Of a stretch of DNA of 64,000 nucleotides, positions 11,801 through 23,451 are shown one piece after another (the stretch's first letter is position 1; the number at the start of each line of letters is the position of its first letter). The notes beneath the pieces are model-generated. The model was not told the origin of the DNA. It did no database searches and was given only the letters and a program-made list of their open reading frames with translations. This DNA is from Thinopyrum elongatum (Eukaryota > Streptophyta > Magnoliopsida > Poales > Poaceae): assembly GCA_011799875.1 (NCBI GenBank), contig CM022303.1, forward strand, positions 281,066,850 through 281,130,849. The letters run 5' to 3'. The translations under genes and the position numbers were made by a program.

Positions 11801-13240
11801 AATCTGGAGTGAAAACAAGGTCTTCAGAGCAGACAGTGCTACCTATCGAAGCAGATCTCTTGCTGGGTCCCGATAGCTCCTCAGAGATGGATTCAGAGAC
11901 AGATGACCAGTCCTATTCTCCCACCGAGGTGTATGCTCTAACTTGGCACGGTTATACTGCTCATATCATGCATATGGTGTCTTGCATTGCTTAGTTTAGA
12001 CATCATATACACAATATTCAACACCATGTTCTTAGTTCAAACATCATATATGTGAATGCCCTCTGCTTAGCATATAAATCACATATGTGAATTAAATCAC
12101 GCGATCCTAATTACTTAGATAACATGTATGTGAATTATGTCATGCAAACCTGTTTATTAAAGACATCATATAATTATCTCATGCCATCCTGTTTAGTTAG
12201 TCATCATATCTTTGAATTATGTCATGCTATGCTATCCAGTTTAGATAGACATCATATATGTGAAATTATGTCATGCTATCCTTTTTAGTTAAACAATACA
12301 CATGTCAACTATTTCATGCCCTCTTTTTTCCACACTATCTATTGCATCTGTCTCTCATACAAGGTTTGTACATTCAACTATGTTTCCTGTTTATCAGCCA
12401 TTTGAATTGAAGTGTGTGATGGCAGTATCTAGCTGAGTAAAAACACGGTCTTTAAATAAAACAGTGCTACCTCTTAGTGGAGATAGTACCACGGTTGTAC
12501 ATGCACGAGAACCAGCCCTACCACACATAACCCAGACTCTCACAGATTGTACCCCTACTGCGATGGACAGAGAACCAGCTTCACCCAATCTAACCCCAAC
12601 CCCAGCAGATAGTAACCCAGTTCCTGTTGACACAACACCATCTCCACCACAGAGCTCCCAAACAAGAGCAGTTAGTAAGGCAGCTCCAGTGCCCAAAGCG
12701 CCAGTACTACCACGGCAAACCCCAACTCCACCAGTTAGTACACCTATTCCTATGGAGGAAGCACAACCATCCATTCGTAGTTTAGCATCTATCGCATTTG
12801 ATGTTGTTAAATCCTATGTACGTATCTTCCCATCATGGAAATATTATACTGAAGATGAAGGAAAATGCCAGTTGCAGGTGTTCGTCCAGGAGTTATGTGT
12901 AAGTAATGTTATTCAAGGCAATTACTTTGCTTTGTCCCATACATTCTACCTCCATGATGGTTATAATACCGCAATTTTTTTCATTTTTCTCTATAGAGAA
13001 GGACCGATTTGGAAACTCGGGATGAGGTAACCTGTGCTAATACCTCTGCTATCTTCAAAAGTGATTGGTGGCAGTATTAGAATTACCTGAAGAAATCGTA
13101 CTTCACTGGCAAAGAAACTCATCAAATTCCCTTACGTTCTCCTGAGACACATTTACTAGACGATGACTGGGAATGCCTTGTTCTGTACTAGTCCTGAACC
13201 AAGAATGTGGTAAGGTCTATGAGCTCATTTTTTATTTTTA
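8880..13240 (+). pseudogene. CACTA (En/Spm) transposon gene remnant, multi-exon, broken
   Basis: A series of exon-like islands on the plus strand ends in blocks reading FPSWKYYTEDEGKCQLQVF (about 12817-12880), then, after an intron-like gap, NYLKKSYFTG and DDDWECLVLY followed by PKNV. The last resembles the plant transposase (Ptta/En/Spm, PF03004-type) signature YLKKxYFxG...W..LV..W.S.KN. Upstream islands are Ser/Pro/Thr-rich, with acidic SSSEMDSETDDQSYSP-type motifs, and two of them are duplicated (see findings). Stops and frame breaks occur, for example TAG after WWQY. It lies left of an orphan CACTA terminus at 13524, but that terminus points right, so they may not be one element. Confidence 0.5.
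10239..10632. mobile_element. Tourist-like MITE
   Basis: The left end reads GGGCTATTTTGGTTCAAAGG. The right end on the opposite strand reads GGGCTCCTTTGGCTTGCAGG. These are imperfect terminal inverted repeats of the Tourist (PIF/Harbinger) 'GGGC..TTTGGTT' style. The left flank is TTA and the right flank ATA, so the expected 3-bp duplication is imperfect. The interior is AT-rich and non-coding. It sits in an intron-like gap of the CACTA-type gene. Confidence 0.55.
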
Positions 13241-13523
13241 AGTACTATATGCCTGCGTCTTACTGTACTCTGTTTGTGTAGAACAAGTGCTTAAACCTGA
13301 AGAACAAGTGTTCTCATTTAAGATTCCATTGCTATCGTGCATACTGCTTTGCTCTTGTATCACTGTATTTACTCATACAAACTTATTTTTAAATTGAAGG
13401 ATCCAATCGAAACTCCAATGGCACAACAGGTATGTTTACGCATGTTTCTTTAACAGGTTTGCTCTTATAAATAGCTCTGTTGATTTCAATTTCAGTTGTG
13501 TATACAGTTGAGTTCTCATATCA

Positions 13524-14205
13524 CACTACTAGGAAAAGGCTAATTAGTGGCGCACCTGTTTTGGCCATTAATGGCGCACTATAGGTGCGCCACTATCATC
13601 ATGCCACTAGTAACAAATACTAATGGCGCACATTTGGTGCGCCATTAGTATCCCAGATAATAGTGGCGCACCACATAGTGTGCCATTACTATGCCTAGAA
13701 GTGCGCCATTACTATCTGACTTAGTAATGGCGCACCACATAGAAGTGCGTCATTACTATCTGACTTAGTAATGGCGCACCACATAGAAGTGCGCCATTAC
13801 TAACAATTTTTTTCCAAAAAAAAATTCAGAAAATTTTTTTTCAGGAATTTTTTTTCGTTTTTTTCTTAATCTCGGGTCACTATGGCTTAATCTCGGGTCA
13901 ATATGCTTAATCTCAAGTCAAATCGCACTCCGTGGTCGTCTCAGTTCTATCCAACCCCAGCACCAGCTCACTTAACAGGCACTTGTTGATATATCTATCA
14001 TATCAATCCTATTAAACCTTGTTGATGTCTAGGACTTTGTTCATGTTATGAGTGTGATGAAATTTTGAAAAAATATTTCAAACTTCCCGGTCATATTACG
14101 TACCATATTTTGAACATTTTTTCCAAAAAAAAATCGAAACCAATTTTTTTTTTCTGTTACTAGTGGCGCACCTAGCAAATGGTGCGCCATTACTAAGTTT
14201 GAAAT
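13524..14205 (+). mobile_element. CACTA transposon left terminus with subterminal repeats
   Basis: CACTACTAGGAAAAGGCTA at 13524 matches the terminal repeat of Triticeae CACTA elements. It is followed by many copies of GGCGCACC and its complement GGTGCGCC, arranged as short hairpins with CATTACTA spacers (13549-13800), and a last pair at 14164-14195. These are the subterminal transposase-binding-type repeats of this class. The facing terminus ending CTAGTAGTG is not found to the right within this nest, so the element is truncated or its other end is deleted. Confidence 0.75.
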
Positions 14206-14239
14206 TTTTTCCATTTTCCCCCCCTCTAGATCTTAAAAG

Positions 14240-14640
14240 CCCCGTATCTTTTATTTTGTTAGGTTTTTGGGGATTCTAAAAATCTTCAATGGGGCACAGG
14301 TTTGCTTCTGCTAGAGGCACAACTCTGCCTCCTGCGGGAGGGAAAAAATGCCTCTCGCGGAAGCAAACTGTGCCTCCACGAGAAGCAAATCTGTCCTTCT
14401 CATGGAAGAAAAAAACATGTTTTTCTAGCGGAAGAAAAAAAGCGTGTTCTCCGCGCAAAATAAAAGTCAGTTTTTTTGTCCAGAACACAGGGAAACCAGG
14501 CAAAAACCGAAAAGCCAAAAAATCAGAAAATCAGAAAAAAAAACATCTAAATCCCGAAAAAACATACATAAAAATAAATAAAACAAAATCCCGAGGGAGC
14601 ACCTAGCACGCTACTTGGCGCGCTCTCAGCTCACCAAAAA
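14240..14640. repeat. Short degenerate repeats (GCCTC-GAAGCAAA type), unclassified
   Basis: Imperfect units of GTGCCTCC / CTCTCGCGGAAGCAAA alternate with A-rich runs, in both orientations. Such blocks are common in wheat intergenic DNA. Overlapping frames on the two strands here are shadows of the repeat. No gene. Confidence 0.35.
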
Positions 14641-15889
14641 TGACCCTTGAGGGGCTCCCATGAGGTTTACCCCTCAGTTAGTTGCTCTCGCAAATAGTGG
14701 ACTACTACAACACTTGATCTAGAGAGCCTGGGCTAATCATACACCCTCCAACATCTAGAAAAATAATGATAAACCCAAACCACATTGAACACCCGCCAGG
14801 GCTATATCTTGCTAATAACGAGATGTACGCCCGGCTCGCTGAACGTTTTCCCTGCTCACTACAGTACAGGGCTGGCCCGCTATTCGCTCACAGCTAGGCT
14901 CACTGTGTTTGAACCGTTCCTTCCTTGGTTTGCTTTTGTTTTTTTCGTTTTGTTGTTTTCTTTTTCTTTTAGTTTTCTCTATTTCTTCAATGGTTTTTTT
15001 CTATTGTTTTAGTTTTTTCACTGACTTTCTGCGCTTATTAATCAGTTTGTTCAACACATATACATCAGAAACTTTTTTTATATACACGTTAAAGATTTTT
15101 TTAAATACCTGGTTAACATTTTTTATGTCTGCTTTTTTTCATGCACATTGTACATTTTTTATATATTTAATACTTTTTCTACTACACATTTAGCATTTTT
15201 CAAATACAAAATTAACATTTTTTCAATACATGGTCAACATTTTAAAAAATGCTTGATTCACATTTTGCACATAATAGATTAATATATTTTTTAATACATG
15301 GTCAACATTTTTCAAACGGTCGGTTAAATTATTTTTTGCCCGGTATACATGATAAACAATTTCGTATATATGAAGAAAAGTAAAAAAATGAAAGAAGACA
15401 AAAAACAAAAAACATGCAAAAAAAAAAACAAGGCAGTGGCCTCCCGTGTGCCTGGACCTGCCCATCTCGCGCCTCCATCAGACGAGCCTTCCCTAGGACG
15501 CCGGCCAGAATCCTTCTCATCCACGGTACTTCCTTTCTTAGAGAGCACCAGAATCATCCTCCTCTGCATCCGTCGTACATCCTTTTCTCCATCCCAATTG
15601 TAGGCCGGATTGAGGTGACCGTGGTTGGGAGGATTCGTCATGTTTGGGATATTTTGAGGTTGGTGCCTTGGCAGCACAACAGTAAAGGATGCAAGAAAAG
15701 GCAGAGGAGTGCATGGCGCCGCCCCGTCACTATCGTCCTCGTTCATCTCCGCTTCTCCAGCAAACTTCAGCGGACGCATTTGCCGTACTTCCTTGTCTAA
15801 CTAGTACAATCACCTGCCTCCGCCTCCCTTCACAGCCACATGTATCTCTCCTAGAAACCCAAAGGATAAAAATTCATCATCAACAATTG

Positions 15890-16123
15890 TGAACATTATT
15901 TAGCTTCATCTGCTGGTTATGTTTTAGATTATTGTGGTTCTACACCGTTTCAATTTGCAATCCTCTATGAGGATAACACACTTTGCATTGCGCACATAAA
16001 AATGTCAGGTACAAATCGCCAAAAGAAAAGCTGTTATCTAAGACGCAAATTAGAGTAAACAGTTCTACTCAAGATAATGTCCCTTTGCTTAGGTTCACAG
16101 GGGTGCTGAAATATTTGCGCTAG
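15890..16123 (+). pseudogene. Unidentified peptide module, copy 1 (frameshifted)
   Basis: The frame reads EHYLASSAGYVLDYCGSTPF and continues QFAILYEDNTLCIAHIKMS. Compared with the copy at 17038-17273 it lacks one base after ATGTCA, which throws the rest out of frame. I do not recognise the protein. It may be a captured exon or part of a transposon gene. Confidence 0.35.
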
Positions 16124-16547
16124 TAGTCGTTTAATTTTGCAGTTCAGAAATGATAGCATAGGATAGCTAGGATTCAGACACACAACTAAAAGAAAAAGCA
16201 TTTTTCTTTTAGTTTTCTCTATTTCTTCAATGGTTTTTTTTCTCTTGTTTTAGTTTTTTCACTGACTTTCTGCGCTTATTAATCTGTTTGTTCAACACAT
16301 ATACATCAGAAACATTTTTAAGTATACATTAGAAACTTTTTTTATATACTCGTTAAAGATTTTTTTTAAATACATGGTTAACATTTTTTATGTCTGCTTT
16401 TTTTCATACACATTGTATATTTTTTTAATATATTTAATACATTTTTCTACTACACATTTAGATTATTGTGGTTCTACACCGTTTCAATTTGCAATCCTCT
16501 ATGAGGATAACACACTTTGCATTGCGCACATAAAAATGTCAGGTACA

Positions 16548-17039
16548 AATCGCCACCACCACCATGCCCGGGCCAAGAGACCCGGACGTCCTCGTGCCGC
16601 GAAGATTACCCGGGGGATCTCCTCTTGCCGTTGTCGAGACGAGGCGCAGCCGCAGTGGATCTCGATCTAAACCCCTCAGGCCCAAATCAGATCTCATCGC
16701 AGCCAAAATCTCATCCGCCAACGGCCGCCGGAGATCTCCTGGCCACCGCCAACCCGGTGCGCACTGCCGCTGGAGGAGGAGGGAGATGGACGCCACTGCC
16801 CCCACGCGTTACCGTCGGCCGAGGACTGCGCCGCCGCCGCCGCCTCACCATAGGGGCTTCGCCCCGCGGCGTCCTCAGCGATGGCGGCGGTAGTGGGAGG
16901 CGATGGAGCGGAGGGCTGAGGGCGGTGTGGACGGGGACTCCCCGGGGGCGGCGCGGCGCCGCCGCCTCGGGGGATAGGATCTCAAGTATTGGTAAGTCTT
17001 GACCACGGGAGGATGGCAGTGGCGATTCGGAAGAGGAGT
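16548..17039 (+). other. GC-rich exon-like block between repeat modules
   Basis: About 490 bases, far richer in GC than either side, run from ACCACCACCACCATGCCC to a donor-like ATTG|GTAAGT at 16990. Open frames occur on both strands (Arg/Pro-rich in all), so no single protein is supported. It interrupts copy 2 of the repeat and looks like a captured host first exon or promoter segment. The source is unknown. Confidence 0.35.
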
Positions 17040-17273
17040 GAACATTATTTAGCTTCATCTGATGGTTATGTTTTAGATTATTGTGGTTCTACACCGTTTC
17101 AATTTGCAATCCTCTATGAGGATAACACACTTTGCCTTGCGCACATAAAAATGTCATGGTACAAATCGCCAAAAGGAAAGTTGTTATCTAAGACGCAAAT
17201 TAGAGTAAACAGTTCTACTGAAGATAATGCCCCTTTGCTTAGGTTCACAGGGGTGCTGAAATATTTGCGCTAG
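17038..17273 (+). pseudogene. Unidentified peptide module, copy 2 (open frame)
   Basis: This copy is open to a TAG at 17271-17273. It reads LDYCGSTPFQFAILYEDNTL, then CLAHIKMSWYKSPKGKLLSK and ends LRFTGVLKYLR. The two copies differ by few bases, mostly outside reading-frame-destroying positions apart from the one-base gap in copy 1. No start codon belongs clearly to it: the upstream ATG at 16989 lies in the unrelated GC block. Family unknown; possibly an internal exon of a transposon-captured gene. Confidence 0.35.
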
Positions 17274-18115
17274 TAGTTGTTTAATTTTGCAGTTCAGAAA
17301 TGATAGCATAGGATAGCTAGGATTCAGACACACAACTAAAAGAAAACGCATTTTTCTTTTAGTTTTCTCTATTTCTTCAATGGTTTTTTTCTCTTGTTTT
17401 AGTTTTTTCACTGACTTTCTACACTTATTAATCTGTTTGTTCAACACATATACATCAGAAACATTTTTAAGTATACATTAGAAACTTTTTTTATATACTC
17501 GTTAAAGATTTTTTTTTAAATACATGGTTAACATTTTTTATGTCTGCTTTTTTTCATACACATTGTATATTTTTTTAATATATTTAATACATTTTTCTAC
17601 TACACATTTAGCATTTTTTAAATACAAAATTAACATTTTAATACATGGTCAACATTTTGAAAAATGCTTGTTTAACATTTTTCACATAATAGATTAATAT
17701 ATTTTTTAATACATGGTCAATATTTTTCAAACGCTCAGTTAAAAAAAAAATCCCGGTATACATGATAAACAATTTCGTATATATGAAGAAAAGTAAAAAA
17801 ATGAAAGAAAACAAAAAAACAAAAAACATGCAAAAAAAAAAGGCAGTGGCCTCCCGTGTGCCTGGACCTGCCCATCTCGCGCCTCCATCAGGCGAGTCTT
17901 CCCTAGGACGCCGGCCAGAATCCTTCTCATCCACGGTACTTCCTTTCTTAGAGAGCACCAGAATCATCCTCCTCCGCATTTGTCGTACATCCTTTTGTCC
18001 ATCCTAATTGTAGGCCAGATTGAGGTGACCGTGGTTGGGAGGATTCATCATGTTTGGGATATTTTGAGGTTGGTGCCTTGGCAGTACAACGGTAAAGGAT
18101 GGAAGACAAGGAAGA

Positions 18116-19141
18116 GGAGTGCTGGGCGACATGAGCCACACGGCACTCGGCACGAATTCGATGAGTGTCGGCCATGGTGACGGTGAAGCAGGGTCGAAGC
18201 AAAGCGAAGGAACTCCAGCACGCCTCTACCTGGCGTGCCAAATGTCATAATCGGGGCTCCGGGAACCCAAAGAAAGGTTCGAACTCTAGGTGTGCGCGAA
18301 GAACTTGGTTAGGCTACGACCCGCTACTCACTGCCTCACGGCGATGCTCCGACATGCTCGAGCGAGAGGGAGAAGGAAGGACACGGTTATTTACCTAGGT
18401 TCGGGCCACCTTGCGGTGTAAGACCCTACTCCTGCTTTGTGTTGGATTGCCTCGCGAGGAGGATGGGTATGCGAATACAAGTGGCTCTTGGAGGCTCTAG
18501 GAGCGGCTCCAGACTTGAGGGGTGGATGAAATCGATCCCTCTCTATGGTGGAGACTAACTTATACTTATACTGGCCCGGTCCTCTTCCCCCAAAGCTCTA
18601 GGTGGGAAGGGATGCCACAATGGCCAATTTTGAAGGGGGACAAGAGTACACCCTATCCTGACTAAAGGTGGTCTTCACCTGCAAAGCCTCTGTCCATGAC
18701 GCATAGTGGGCTCGATGATGACCTTCATCCTACTGAGCCGGCGTCCTGGTCTTGTTGCACCGAAGAGGCAACCTTTGGGGCTGCCTTGGGAACCCGCATG
18801 TTAGCCTTGCTCCTTTAGCACCAAAGAGGAAAGCCTCTCTGTTCGTGCCCGCAGGCACCAGTCCTGGCAATGCCTGTCGTGGCCCGCCTCACCCACGTGC
18901 ATCATGAGGTGGGGTGGTGAGCATAGAAGTGTCCGCCCCGCGAGGGGCCTCGGGAGGCCACTCCTCACGGAGCCCTTGGGGCGCCTGATGAAGCTTACCG
19001 ATGCTTGCCTCATGAGCCGGGGGCCTCGCGAGGGCTTTGCTTGTGGAGTCCTGAGGCTGGGCCGCACCGGGCCTTTGAAGATGCCACGCGATGGGCCGCA
19101 GGCAGACGGGCCTGGGTACCCCCAGTCCCAGAGCCCCGACA
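18116..19141 (-). mobile_element. Truncated gypsy element, 5' LTR plus start of gag, reversed
   Basis: Read on the minus strand, an LTR starts TGTCGGGGCTCTGGGAC at 19141 and ends TGACA at 18243. It is followed by TTTGGCACGCCAGGTAG, the same primer-binding-side sequence as in the element at 20008, and by a short gag start beginning MADTHRIRAECRVAHV (ATG near 18174). Similarity stops near 18116, where it abuts the duplicated module. It belongs to the same family as the element at 20008-27438 but lies in the opposite orientation and lacks its body and other LTR. Confidence 0.8.
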
Positions 19142-19610
19142 TTATTACCTAGAGTTGACACTGTTCCAAACCCACTTTCATCAATATAATCATTATATAG
19201 GAGGCATGCAATCATCATAATAAATATTCTCATCAAAACTTGGGGGACTAAAAATATCATCTTCATCAAACATAGCATCCCCAAGCTTATGGCTTTGCAT
19301 ATCATTAGCATCATGGATATTCAAAGAATTCATACTAGCAACATTGCAATCATGCTGATCATTCAAAGATTTTAGGCCAAACATTTTATTGAATTTTTCT
19401 TCTATCAATTGAGCAGAATTTTTCGATCCATCATTTTCAAGAAAGACATGATAAAGATGAATAATATGAGGCAACCACAATTCCAGGTTTTTGTAGTTTT
19501 CTTTTATAAACCAAACTAGTGATAAACAAGAAACTAAAAGATTCAATTGCAAGATCTAAAGATATACCTTCAAGCACTCACCTCCCCGGCAATGGCGCGA
19601 GAAAAGGGCT
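19142..19610 (-). mobile_element. Athila-like gypsy 5' internal region with primer-binding site
   Basis: Immediately inside the LTR end at 19611, the minus strand reads TCGCGCCATTGCCGGGGAG, the primer-binding site type of Athila-lineage elements. A Met-initiated frame of 119 codons follows (19552-19193), with NDQHDCNVASMNSLNIHDAN and acidic FDEDDIFSPPSFDENIYYDD motifs. These recur in 5' leader frames of Triticeae elements with TGATACGTCTCC-type LTRs. The frame continues in another phase with DYIDESGFGTVSTLGNN up to the junction with the reversed gypsy LTR at 19141, where it is broken. Confidence 0.7.
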
Positions 19611-20007
19611 TGATGTCTACTATGAAACTTTATTCTTGTAGACTCATGTTGGGCCTCCAAGCGCAGAGTTTTGTAGGACAGTAGAAATTTTCCCTCAAGT
19701 GGATGACCTAAGGTTTATCAATCTGTGGGAGACATAGGATGAAGATGGTCTCTCTCAAACAATCCTGCAATCAAATACAAGAAATCTTTTTTGTCCCCAA
19801 CACACCAAATACAATGGTAAATTGTATAGGTGCACTAGTTCGGCGGAGAGATGGTGATACACGTGTAGTATGGATAGTAGATATAGGTTTTTCTAAACTG
19901 AAATAATAAAACAGCAAGTTAGCAAGTGATAAAATGAAGCACAAACGGTATTGCAATGCTTGAAAACAAGGCCTAGGGTTCATACTTTCACTAGTGCAAT
20001 CTCTCAT

Positions 20008-20848
20008 TGTCGGTGTTCTAGGAACCAGGGTACCCAGACTTGCCTGCCTGCGGCCCATGGCGTGGCCCCCTTCGAAGGCTTGGTATGGCCCAACGGCAAG
20101 ACCTTCAAGACAAGACCCTCGCGAGGCAGACGACACCAAGACCTCCAGAGGGAGCGGCCTCCCCAGGCAGCCTCCTGAGGAGCGGGTACTTAGCCTCCCG
20201 AGGCTGCGATGACATGAGCCATGACGACCAAGGCCAGGCGGGTGCCAGCGGGCACAGAGGAGGCAGTTTCCCTTTCGGTGCTAAGGAAGCCAGGACAGAC
20301 GTGGGTTCCCAAGGAGCCCTCCAAAGGTTTCCATTCCGGTGCAACGAGACCAAGACCACGAGCTCGGCAGGACGGATGTCATCACCGAGCCCACCGCTGC
20401 GTCACGACCAGAAGCTTTGCAGGCGAAGACCACCTTTCATCAGGATAGGATGTACCTCTTGCCCCCTTTCAAATTGGCCGTTGTGGAATCCCTTCCCGCC
20501 TAAGTTTTGGGGAAGAGGACCGAGTCCACTATAAATATAGGTTAGCCACCACCGTAGAAGGGGTCGACTCATTCTCACCCCCCGAGCCCTCATGAGGCAG
20601 CTCACCCACTGTACTAGTTCATCCTCAAACCTTCTCGTGAGGCCAATCCACCACAAGGCAGGAGTAGGGTTTTACACCGCAAGGTGGCCCGAACCTGGGT
20701 AAACTGTCGTGTCCATCTTCTTCCCCACTCACGCGAATCCGGCAAGGTTAGGCTATAGGGCGACGAGCTTGAGGCTTGAGAGGTTGAGATCTTCACACAC
20801 GCCCCAGAGTTTGAACCTTCTTGGGTCTGCGGAGCCCTGAATCTGACA
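20008..20848 (+). repeat. 5' LTR of the gypsy element
   Basis: TG...CA bounded repeat, about 841 bp. It contains a TATA-like ACTATAAATATAGG near 20529, roughly 300 bases before the LTR end, and tracts rich in CCTCGCGAGG. It differs from the 3' LTR by lacking a short CCTGGCCTCGCGAGG-type insertion and a TTTCTATGCAG stretch. Confidence 0.85.
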
Positions 20849-20919
20849 TTTGGCGTGTCAGGTAGGGGCGTGTCGAAGTCCTTCTTCCACCTCTGCTTCG
20901 CCTTCGTTCTGTCGCTCCC

Positions 20920-23451
20920 ATGGCCGATGCACGTCATGTCTGCACCGAGCGTAGGGCCGCTCGTGTCACCCAGATGGCACTCATGGGCAACGGCACTCCT
21001 CGCTGCTCTGCCTCCCATGTGGCTAACGCTACCACTGACCCTGCTGCTCATGAACAACAGGATTCGTTGCTACCACCCTTCGTGCGGCGTGATGGTCGCA
21101 CAACTACTCTGTCGCCTACTCCTGCTACGACGTCGTCTTCCCACATCCGCCGCGGGCCGGCAAACGCGCCGGCTGCGCTGCTCATGGCGCGCGAACTCCT
21201 GACTTACCGCCCCGCGAACGACCGCTATGACGACTGGCTTGGCCGCATCGCCGAGCTCGTCAACGACACCGGTGAAGCCCCTGCACCGTCCCGCTCGCTC
21301 CATCCCCCGCCGTCCCAGGCGGGCGACGTGGCTCACGGCGCGCCTCCTCCTCTGCGCGGCGCCGACCCGGAGCCCAGGCGTGATGCGCCCTAGCGCGACC
21401 CGCCGCGTGGAGCACCGGCGCGCGATGAAGCAAGCTGCCAGGTGGTCCAGCGGCCGCAAGCCGATGCGCGCGCGCTCCCAGCGCCACATCGCCTGCACCA
21501 GGCCTGCGCATCGCCGGAGGTTGCGGCGCATGGGCGTCAAGACCAAGCTCACCCCATGCGCGCTGCTCCCGTGAGCACGGTGGGCTGCCACGCCTTCACC
21601 CCGAAGCTGCGCCGTGTTGTCTGGCCCGGCAAGTTCAAGCCAGACCTGCCTACGTGTTACGACGGCACCCCCAACCCTGCGGAGTTCCTCCAGCTCTACG
21701 CGCTGAGCATCGAAGCGGCAAACGGTGATGAGAAGGTCATGGCAAACTGGTTCCCCATGGCCCTCAAGGATGGCGCGCGCTCTTGGCTCCTGAACCTCCC
21801 AGAGGGGTCGATCTCCTCCTGGGAGGAGCTTCGCGAATGCTTCATCGCCAACTTCCAGGGCACCGGGGACCGCGCTCCTGCAGTGGGTGACCTGCGGCGT
21901 GTGAAGCAGCAGCCGGGCAAAACCTTGCACAAGTACATACATCATTTCATGAACATTCGCCTCAAGATTCCGAAGGCATCGGACGAGGCCATCATCTCGG
22001 TGTTCTTTGATGGTGTACGGGACGTCAAGATGAAGGAGGAGCTCACCATTCATGAGGACCTGTGCTCTGCCCTGGAGATGTTCAACATGGCGAACAAGTG
22101 CGCAAGGGCCGAGGAAGGCCGCCTCTCCCTCCTTGAGCTTCCGGAGGCCGATCCTGAAGACAAGAAGGCCAAGGATAAGGAGGCAAAGCGCAAGGGCCCC
22201 GCTGTGCTCGCGGCCGAACCTGAGATGAAGCGCGGCCGTGACCACGATGAACCCCCAGGGGCAACCGCCCGTTCTGCATCTTCCACAGCATCCACAGCCA
22301 CAACACCAACGACTGCCAGGAGCTCAGGGCCCTCCGTGAGGGGCGCCTTGGTCGCCGCCCCGAGCGGGGCAATCATGGCTACGGTCATGGAGGAGGCCGC
22401 TGGGACAACCACGACCCTCGCCAGGACTGGCGCGACCAGCCTCGAGAGGACCGCTGGCATGATGAGCCTCACGATGGGCCCTGGCGTGACCAGCCTCGTG
22501 AGGCCTGTCCTCAGGGCAATGCCGGCCTCCCTCCCTCCGCTGACGCCGCCGCCAAGGAGGAATGACGACAACCGCCAGGATGATGGGGCTGGGGGCTTCC
22601 AGGAGCCTCGGGCAATCACCTGCATTCTGGGCGGTGCTCAGGCCCCCGCTTCACATCGCATCTTCAAGCAATTCTCTTGTGAGGTGAACGCGGCCCTCCC
22701 AAAGCTTGAGGCAATCCACCCCCTCAGGTGGTCTAAGCACACCATCACCTTCGACTCCAAAGACCAACTCAAGTGCTCGGTCGCCGCTGGCGCGCTTCCC
22801 ATGCTCTGCACGCCGACCATCAGCAATGTCCTCGTCACCAAGACCATCATCGACAGTGGCGCGGGGCTCAACATTCTCTCTATCGAGACATTCGAGACGC
22901 TCCAAGTGCCTTATGACCAACTCCTGCCAACCAAGCCTTTCTCTAGGGTTACCGAAGGCTCCACCATCCCCCTAGGCCAAGTGCGTCTCCCAGTCACCTT
23001 CGGCAAGCGCGACAACTACCACATTGAGCTCATCGACTTCGACGTCGCCCACATCGGCCTCCCGTACAACGCCATCCTCGGGTACCCGGCCCTCGCCAAG
23101 TTCATGGCAGCAGCTCACCACGGCTACAATGTCCTCAAGATGCCAGGGTGCGGTGGCATCATCACGGTCGCCTGCGATGAGAAGGACGCAGTCTGCTCCC
23201 TTGAGCGCGCCTATCAGGCTGCGGCGGCCGAAAACTCTGACGATGAGGGCGCCGCCCCGCCTCCTGAGGCAACCCCCAAGAAGAAGAAGCAGCCCCTCCC
23301 CAAGAGCCGTCAGGCGCCCGAGGTGCCCGCTGGCGGTGCCTCGGGCCCCACGCCCATGCCGAGGCGCCCTTTCCCCTCGCATAGGAAGGCGTGCCCGGCG
23401 CCCCCCTTAGGATGGGCTCGGGGCCTCTCCTCTGGAGGGCCTCTGACCTAA
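20920..23451 (+). pseudogene. gag and aspartic protease of gypsy element, frameshifted
   Basis: Coding starts at an ATG (20920) reading MADARHVCTERRAARVTQM and runs to a stop at about 21393. It resumes in another frame, open 21442-23451. Within the long frame, residues about 60-260 form a retrotransposon gag domain (LPTCYDGTPNPAEFLQLYAL, MALKDGARSWLLNLPEGSIS, EELRECFIANFQG). A CCHC-like zinc-binding stretch appears in a shifted frame near 22260-22320. The protease follows near 22840, with the active-site triplet in IIDSGAGLNILSIETFE and a later ILGYPALAKF. At least two frame changes separate the parts. It would package the RNA and cleave the polyprotein if intact; as it stands it is broken. 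Confidence 0.75.

Larger units (their letters stand above)
14961..18110. repeat. Duplicated modular repeat block (three partial copies)
   Basis: A T-rich module starting TTTTTCTTTTAGTTTTCTCT begins at 14961, 16201 and 17351. In the first and third copies it continues through an AACATTTTTTAAATACA-rich stretch into a GC-richer segment with CGGCCAGAATCCTTCTCATC (15350-15690 and 17760-18110). A second module of about 310 bases, beginning TGAACATTATTTAGCTTCAT, directly precedes the later two T-rich modules (15890-16200 and 17040-17350). The middle copy is cut short: at 16459 it jumps into part of the second module and stops at 16547, where a GC-rich block is inserted. The arrangement suggests repeated template switching or unequal exchange. 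Confidence 0.8.

Noticed and set aside
21070..22245. 391-codon minus-strand frame opposite gag
   Set aside because: It is the shadow of the GC-rich gag frame, Arg/Ala/Gly-heavy, with no motif. The antisense gene that I accept is at 25488-26240.
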